A DNA stretch of 50,767 bases from Planctomycetaceae bacterium (GTDB taxonomy: Bacteria > Planctomycetota > Planctomycetia > Planctomycetales > Planctomycetaceae), in contig JAQWSQ010000054.1 of assembly GCA_029243145.1 (NCBI GenBank), forward strand, positions 1 to 50,767, given 5' to 3'. Under the pieces are notes generated by a model that did no database searches, was not told the origin of the DNA, and saw nothing but the letters and a program-made list of their open reading frames with translations. The translations under genes and the position numbers were made by a program. Below are positions 47,501 to 50,767 of the stretch, one piece after another (the first letter of the stretch is position 1; every line of letters starts with the position of its first letter).

Positions 47501-47589
47501 TCTGTCAGCTTCCCTTGTGCCAGATAAAGCACGTAAAAACCGGCAGACATCACGCCGACGAGAGAAACTAATCGAAATAACGCACCCAT
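44584..47589 (-). CDS. large DUF11-repeat envelope protein with Asp-Pro-Phe-rich N terminus
   Basis: A protein of about 1001 residues. It starts with a transmembrane or signal segment (LFRLVSLVGVMSAGFYVLYLA). Residues about 70-560 are Pro/Asp/Ser/Lys-rich and disordered, with many DPFGE, DPFAP, DPFPEFPG, DAFPGL and DAFPELD motifs. From about residue 565 there are three or four DUF11-type beta domains, starting with LPHLEITKQAPPKALLNKPF, then VVKNVGDVAANEVTVQDQIP and LRDIIPAGMHHPSG, as in chlamydial OmcB and many surface proteins. It is probably a surface or periplasmic structural protein. The ATG at 47589 is chosen because AAAGGA stands seven bases upstream; the frame extends to 47634. The terminator follows. 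Confidence 0.85.
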   Translation of the reverse strand: MGALFRLVSLVGVMSAGFYVLYLAQGKLTEPQSLVETVGENAEALALGPDGSSSQNVSVEKPNTAFPGKFAASTDQWEPAPVNTDPNEMFAKSRDSSTTVVTEPFFPEAASSEPASIDFRDPTGITATPAILKTANSSIDQPGTIRLVASGDPFAEDVKPVATTPAESSEADPFSADDPFGEKVSDTPNPVEKSDPLKEFDPFGESITPLKTTPAKPAPLDDAFPGLSDNHEKPTAKKEVNEKADPVPFSADDPFAPFAEEKPVLKDSNRPVLTKSPIPAVKEDPFPEFPGIDKKAVKSTPTPVPTPSEDPFGDFPSLDSTSQPQATPAKKIETPQPSSDDPFGEDFPVEPKKSLDAIPSFPGELKPAITEIKKNPAESSSPLMKLEEEPPLTGFPALDNRKPEKPNAAPRKQPLDAFPELDPLDGPKNNPESIPKPAIEFDAFPSLDESPKLNDTNKKETLPPIDDFPMLEEKLKNNAKEIQLQPVPRELEPEAQPEPRPSFDEPPGMLPELNQEARSPADNSLKGEIPSLTELQGDGVVQPDTPREMKLPHLEITKQAPPKALLNKPFVYTIVVKNVGDVAANEVTVQDQIPKGSNLTGTIPQAELVGRRLVWALGRIEPGQEQKIAIRIVPVEPGPLGSVATVNFVAEVGSETVIEHPQVTFNMKIPTDAKVGEIVDCTFTIENHGTDTVTGIVLRDIIPAGMHHPSGHDLENSLGDLSPGQKRSETLQLKVLKAGRHINEAVLTAEGGLSLKQKSVLNAAGNRLEVKRRGPQERFIGRAAIYQNDVSNTSNEVVNDAIVVEKLSAGMQFQQAGQGGQYHASSREIHWRINQIAPGQTVQLQSRMIPTQAGHGESLVRVMENQGDEIQLVSHTQVRSYASIGLEMTQLEEPILMGDTVKMRIEATNRGNASAQSVELRAIIPPTMELLTVGGETRFRVEGREVVFETLNALPPGATEIIELELTAAAASPAEVAVSVKSREMIRPLVKASAIDVHSRQ

Positions 47590-47889
47590 GGGAGTCCTTT
47601 CCCAATTGACTGATAAGACATCCGTTTTCAACACAGAAACAGGAACAAGGTTCTCGTGACTCTATGAAGTGCGGGAAAACTATCAAAATTACAAAGACAC
47701 GGAAACCCCGACTCATCGTCTTTTTTTGTCTCAGATCGCTCTCAGTTCGATAAACGAGATCTTCACTTGACCCGTTCTGAATATTCTGCAAAAACTCCAC
47801 TCCTCCATGTCACCGGTTCTTGGTGACAACAGCTTCATATCCGGCCGTTTCGGCCAAAAATCACTTCCGATAATAATCAGGACGATGCC
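47590..47889. other. intergenic region between divergent genes
   Basis: About 300 bases. A perfect 6-bp inverted repeat, GTCACC (47809-47814) with GGTGAC (47822-47827), lies about 65 bases before the lipoprotein start, and a GGCC/GGCC repeat follows. These could be operator sites, but nothing more can be said. Confidence 0.4.
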
Positions 47890-50103
47890 ATGACTGCTGT
47901 CCGCTGTCTGACACTCGGGCTTTTGACCACTCTGTCTTTGACAGGTTGCGCACAATTTCAATTGTCTGAATGGGTTCCCGATACGGAATATAATCCGCTG
48001 GTCTATTCACGAGAGTCTTTTCGTGAAGACCCCTACGAGTCAGAACAGATTACCATCCAACGCTTTATGAATGCGATGGATCTCCAACAATTGGATGCAG
48101 TCCGACTGACATCGACTCCAAGTTTCAAACAAGAGGCTTTGCGACATCCCGATTCCTATAATGATCTGGTACTCCTGAAGATCCCCACCGGTGATGTCGA
48201 AGTTCTCGAAATAGACCAAGTCTCGGACGATCAGAAACGTGTCAAAGCCGCGATCGGTGAGAACAAACAAAAGCTCACCTTCCTCATTGGATTTGATCCC
48301 GATCAAAATGAATGGTTAGTTGATGACATTTTCATGAAACAGAAAAAGGATGGTGTCATTGCCGTCCGTTCGGTCTCAGACCAAATGCAACTTTTGGTCA
48401 CTGTGCGGGAATTCATGGAATCTGCGCAGCAGGGTAATCGCGAAAATTTACTCGCACAAACTTCGGTCGAATTTCGAGACCTACTTGGTGACATTCCCGA
48501 ACAATCATTCGAAAAATTGCGAATGAAAATTGCCGGCGAAAAACCCATGAAATCGCTACAACCTCAAGCTCAAATGGACGAAACGAAAGCCATCATCAAA
48601 ATCCATCGGTTGAGTGGTCAAATCATGATGACTCTGGTTACCGAAGACAAAACCTGGAAAGTTGATGACATCGCGATTGAGTCGCGTGAAGACCAATACC
48701 ACATTCCTTCATTACGTCGCACGGCAGCAGTCATGAAAACTGCTCTCGACTTTGTGAAAGCCTATCAAGCACAAGATCGACAGGCTTTGGAGGCCGTTTC
48801 CGACTCGCGATTCTTCAAGTATGTGCTGAAAGATGCCGACTTGGCATCATTCCCCCTACCTCTTGATGAAATGCTCGACCAGGATTATCGCATTAAAGCC
48901 TCGGGCAATATCGCAACGATTGTGATTCCTGTCGGCAATGATGTCGTGACGATCGACCTAGACCAAGGAGACACATTTGATACCGAGGAGAGGACTACTG
49001 TTCGACATTACAAAGTCAAAGAGGTGACTCATTTCGACGCCGCCAATCAACAGCAGCGGCAGTTGTCTTCCGTCTTCACGTCACAAGCAACACTGAAAGC
49101 TTTTATGACCGCGTTGGAAGATCGAAATCTCGATATTTTGGGACGATTATCGACTCCAGAATTCAAGACGCTCGTGTGGAACCGCCTCGACAATAATTCA
49201 GTCATGACAATGCCCATTGAAGGAATCGGGAACGGAGAAACCAAACTCATCTGGTCAAACTACCAAGGCGGTTTGACCGAGTTCCGAATTATGAAAGGCG
49301 AGTATGTCGTGACCTATCAAATTCGTGACTGGAACGGCGAGCAACTGGTCGATGATATTCTGGTCAGCATCCCCAATCGTCCACAATCACTGAAAAACAC
49401 ACTCGCTCTCACGATTCCCCTGCATCAATTCACCACGGGAGTCGCGACAGATGATCTTGTCAAAGTCCAGAAATCGGTCAGTGGAGACTTCAACCGACTC
49501 GTCTGGAAACACCTTTCTTCAATGCCCCCCATTACCAAAAACACGATGGCTTATTACCGGCAACAACTCACCAAAGTCCAAATTCGTGGTAAGGAAGCCG
49601 AACTTCAGATGGGCAACCAACATCGCGGGGCACTGGTCAAATTGATTCAGGAGCACGAACAGTGGTTGATCGAGGATATTGTCCTGCAATCACCTGAGAC
49701 ACAATTGCAAACCGCAGAACTGAAACAGATGATGCGAATGCAGGTTGCGGGAGGGACTCTTTATGGACAGCCACTCCCTCAAAGTCAGCCTCTGTTTGTT
49801 GACCAAAGCCAGAATAAGGCTCAAGGTATTCCAAACGGTGGCATTCAACAAATCGGCTACGAAACACCTGCCCCCGTACAACCTGTCAGACAGCCAACAA
49901 GCTCACCTTATTATCAATCTCCACCTGCTGAGTTACCACTGGATCAACTGCCTGAGTTGCAAGTTCCCACACCGGGCCAATCGGCTTCAACGGTGGATCA
50001 TCAATCTTTCACCGCTCCCGCGCAACCGATTCAGGCGTTTGGAAAATTGCCACATCAACGTTCAAAACGCATTAGCCCCATGGCGCCCATCTGGAAACAA
50101 TAG
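47890..50103 (+). CDS. lipoprotein with about five tandem NTF2-like units
   Basis: A 737-residue lipoprotein: signal LTLGLLTTLSLTGC with lipobox Cys at residue 20. The body shows about five units of roughly 115 residues. Each opens with a helix pair (FMNAMDLQQLDAV at 59, FMESAQQGNRENL at 175, FVKAYQAQDRQAL at 288, FMTALEDRNLDIL at 404, FTTGVATDDLVKV at 513), and most close with an acidic strand motif: NEWLVDDI, TWKVDDI, EQLVDDI, EQWLIEDI. This is the layout of NTF2-like (DUF4878-type) domains. The C-terminal 110 residues are Pro/Gln-rich. AGGA lies about seven bases before the ATG. Function unknown; it is probably a periplasm-facing binding protein. Confidence 0.75.
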   Translation: MTAVRCLTLGLLTTLSLTGCAQFQLSEWVPDTEYNPLVYSRESFREDPYESEQITIQRFMNAMDLQQLDAVRLTSTPSFKQEALRHPDSYNDLVLLKIPTGDVEVLEIDQVSDDQKRVKAAIGENKQKLTFLIGFDPDQNEWLVDDIFMKQKKDGVIAVRSVSDQMQLLVTVREFMESAQQGNRENLLAQTSVEFRDLLGDIPEQSFEKLRMKIAGEKPMKSLQPQAQMDETKAIIKIHRLSGQIMMTLVTEDKTWKVDDIAIESREDQYHIPSLRRTAAVMKTALDFVKAYQAQDRQALEAVSDSRFFKYVLKDADLASFPLPLDEMLDQDYRIKASGNIATIVIPVGNDVVTIDLDQGDTFDTEERTTVRHYKVKEVTHFDAANQQQRQLSSVFTSQATLKAFMTALEDRNLDILGRLSTPEFKTLVWNRLDNNSVMTMPIEGIGNGETKLIWSNYQGGLTEFRIMKGEYVVTYQIRDWNGEQLVDDILVSIPNRPQSLKNTLALTIPLHQFTTGVATDDLVKVQKSVSGDFNRLVWKHLSSMPPITKNTMAYYRQQLTKVQIRGKEAELQMGNQHRGALVKLIQEHEQWLIEDIVLQSPETQLQTAELKQMMRMQVAGGTLYGQPLPQSQPLFVDQSQNKAQGIPNGGIQQIGYETPAPVQPVRQPTSSPYYQSPPAELPLDQLPELQVPTPGQSASTVDHQSFTAPAQPIQAFGKLPHQRSKRISPMAPIWKQ

Positions 50104-50105
50104 AA

Positions 50106-50657
50106 TCACTTGAGCCCTTCGATTCGTTTTTGAATATCGACATTCACGCTTTGATATCTTTGAATCAGGTTTGATCTGGCGAATGTGTGGTTGCGTTGAT
50201 ATTCAAAATCTTCGTGGCCGATGGCATTCGTGAAGATTCGGGTCAAGAAGTCCATACCTTGTAATGACGGTTGGAATCGCTCTTCATCATAGAAACTATG
50301 ATGCACCATGCGAGGATGGATCACTCCCCAGCGGTCTCGCAATTTATTGGCAGAAAACGCACTCGTAAAGAAATCCCGTTCTTCCGACCATTGCAACGTG
50401 GCAATGTGATTATTCAATCCGTCTTTGATCATCTCTACCGCTTTGCCACCTAGTTGAGCAGCATAAAAGCGATCAAAGCGGATGGGATGTCCTCCTCGCT
50501 GAGTGTGACCGACACGACGCGTAAAGATGGCGTCGGCCGCCGAGGTATGACGCATACGGGAACGGAAATAATCGTCTCCTAATTCACGCATCAAGATTTG
50601 TCGCAAAGCTTCAGCCGTTTCTCCATAGTGCGGTAGACCAACAATGGCGGAGAACAA
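50106..50657 (-). pseudogene. 6-phosphofructokinase, C-terminal remnant interrupted by an insertion sequence
   Basis: About 184 codons of an open frame ending in the C-terminal half of a phosphofructokinase (ATP- or PPi-dependent). The conserved VGHTQRGGHPIRFDRFYAAQLG segment, with the substrate-binding Arg, is unmistakable. The N-terminal part with the nucleotide-binding GG motif is absent: upstream the frame reaches a stop within a few codons (near 50667), exactly where an IS3-like transposase gene begins on the other strand. The gene is therefore probably broken by transposition; the rest may lie beyond the window. If so, the strain lacks this enzyme copy unless another gene supplies it. 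Confidence 0.75.
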
Positions 50658-50767
50658 ATGGAACCTTTATCATCCATTTGGAGGAAACCTATGTCAAACA
50701 ATTCTGCCAACCATTCCCACTCATCCGAGAAGCCAAAACGCCCCAGACGCACCTTCTCTGACGAGTT
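50655..50767 (+). mobile_element. left end of an IS3-like insertion sequence (partial)
   Basis: The stretch that breaks the phosphofructokinase frame. It contains the transposase start at 50691 and, just upstream, a short inverted repeat CAAATGG (50655-50661) with CCATTTG (50674-50680). The exact terminal inverted repeat cannot be fixed; TGGAACC at 50659 is a possible tip (IS3 ends usually begin with TG). Confidence 0.6.
50691..50767 (+). CDS. transposase OrfA, IS3-like, N-terminal part
   Basis: The first 25 codons of a frame that leaves the window. It starts at an ATG six bases after GGAGG (50680-50684), an excellent ribosome binding site. After a Ser/His-rich start it reads KRPRRTFSDEF, the usual beginning of the helix-turn-helix of IS3-family OrfA proteins (RRTFSDEFKAE-type). 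Only this short part is visible, so the IS family assignment rests on it alone. Confidence 0.7.
   Translation, partial: MSNNSANHSHSSEKPKRPRRTFSDE

Overview
The window looks like a chromosome segment of a planctomycete (Planctomycetota, probably a Planctomycetaceae-like marine or freshwater lineage). The evidence is a Tat-exported DUF1501 protein, a BBP7-family outer-membrane barrel, a HYExAFE-family gene, a DUF1080 protein, two eukaryotic-like Ser/Thr kinases, many secreted proteins and lipoproteins of unknown role, and frequent GTG/TTG starts with weak Shine-Dalgarno signals. Assignment is by recognition of protein families, not by a database search.

Layout. Positions 1-0.75 kb hold AT-richer, unrecognised minus-strand ORFs. 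1-5.5 kb is the information-processing block: dnaG primase and the primary sigma factor rpoD in one operon with a strong terminator, then a coiled-coil/zinc-ribbon protein. 5.5-9.4 kb (minus) carries a STAS protein, a ClC channel with CBS domains and a membrane-bound C39-like peptidase. 9.5-13.7 kb has a DUF1501 protein, a VTT/DedA membrane protein, a rhomboid protease and a membrane-anchored coiled-coil protein. 14.1-18.3 kb has a YkgJ-type cysteine cluster protein, hisS, a frameshifted HYExAFE gene, a small membrane protein and a MetY-like enzyme. 18.8-29.7 kb (plus) runs through an S41 protease, a beta-propeller, a very large transmembrane kinase with a beta-helix-like outer domain, a shortened MnmE-like GTPase, a ROK protein, a secreted CX4CH protein and a lipoprotein. 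29.7-38.3 kb has an M20 deacetylase/peptidase, the BBP7 protein, a trypsin-like secreted protease, a Gly/Gln-repeat secreted protein, a lipoprotein and DAHP synthase. 38.3-50.1 kb has a DUF1080 protein, a GGDEF cyclase, a kinase fused to a degenerate receiver, NagA, a large DUF11 protein with Asp-Pro-Phe repeats, and a lipoprotein built from about five tandem NTF2-like units. The right edge is a phosphofructokinase remnant cut by the start of an IS3-like transposase gene.

The strongest regulatory discovery is upstream of the DAHP synthase gene: a promoter, a 30-codon leader peptide with 4 Phe, 3 Tyr and 1 Trp codons, and mutually exclusive antiterminator and terminator hairpins ending in eight T residues. 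This has the complete layout of ribosome-mediated transcription attenuation by aromatic amino acids. If real, it implies that transcription and translation are coupled in this planctomycete.

Other points of interest are the HRE-for-HRD replacement in the large kinase, the pseudo-receiver on the second kinase, the MnmE paralogue without its catalytic C terminus, a perfect 25-bp palindromic repeat, and an intergenic region with several hairpins near 36 kb. No tRNA, rRNA or CRISPR array was recognised.
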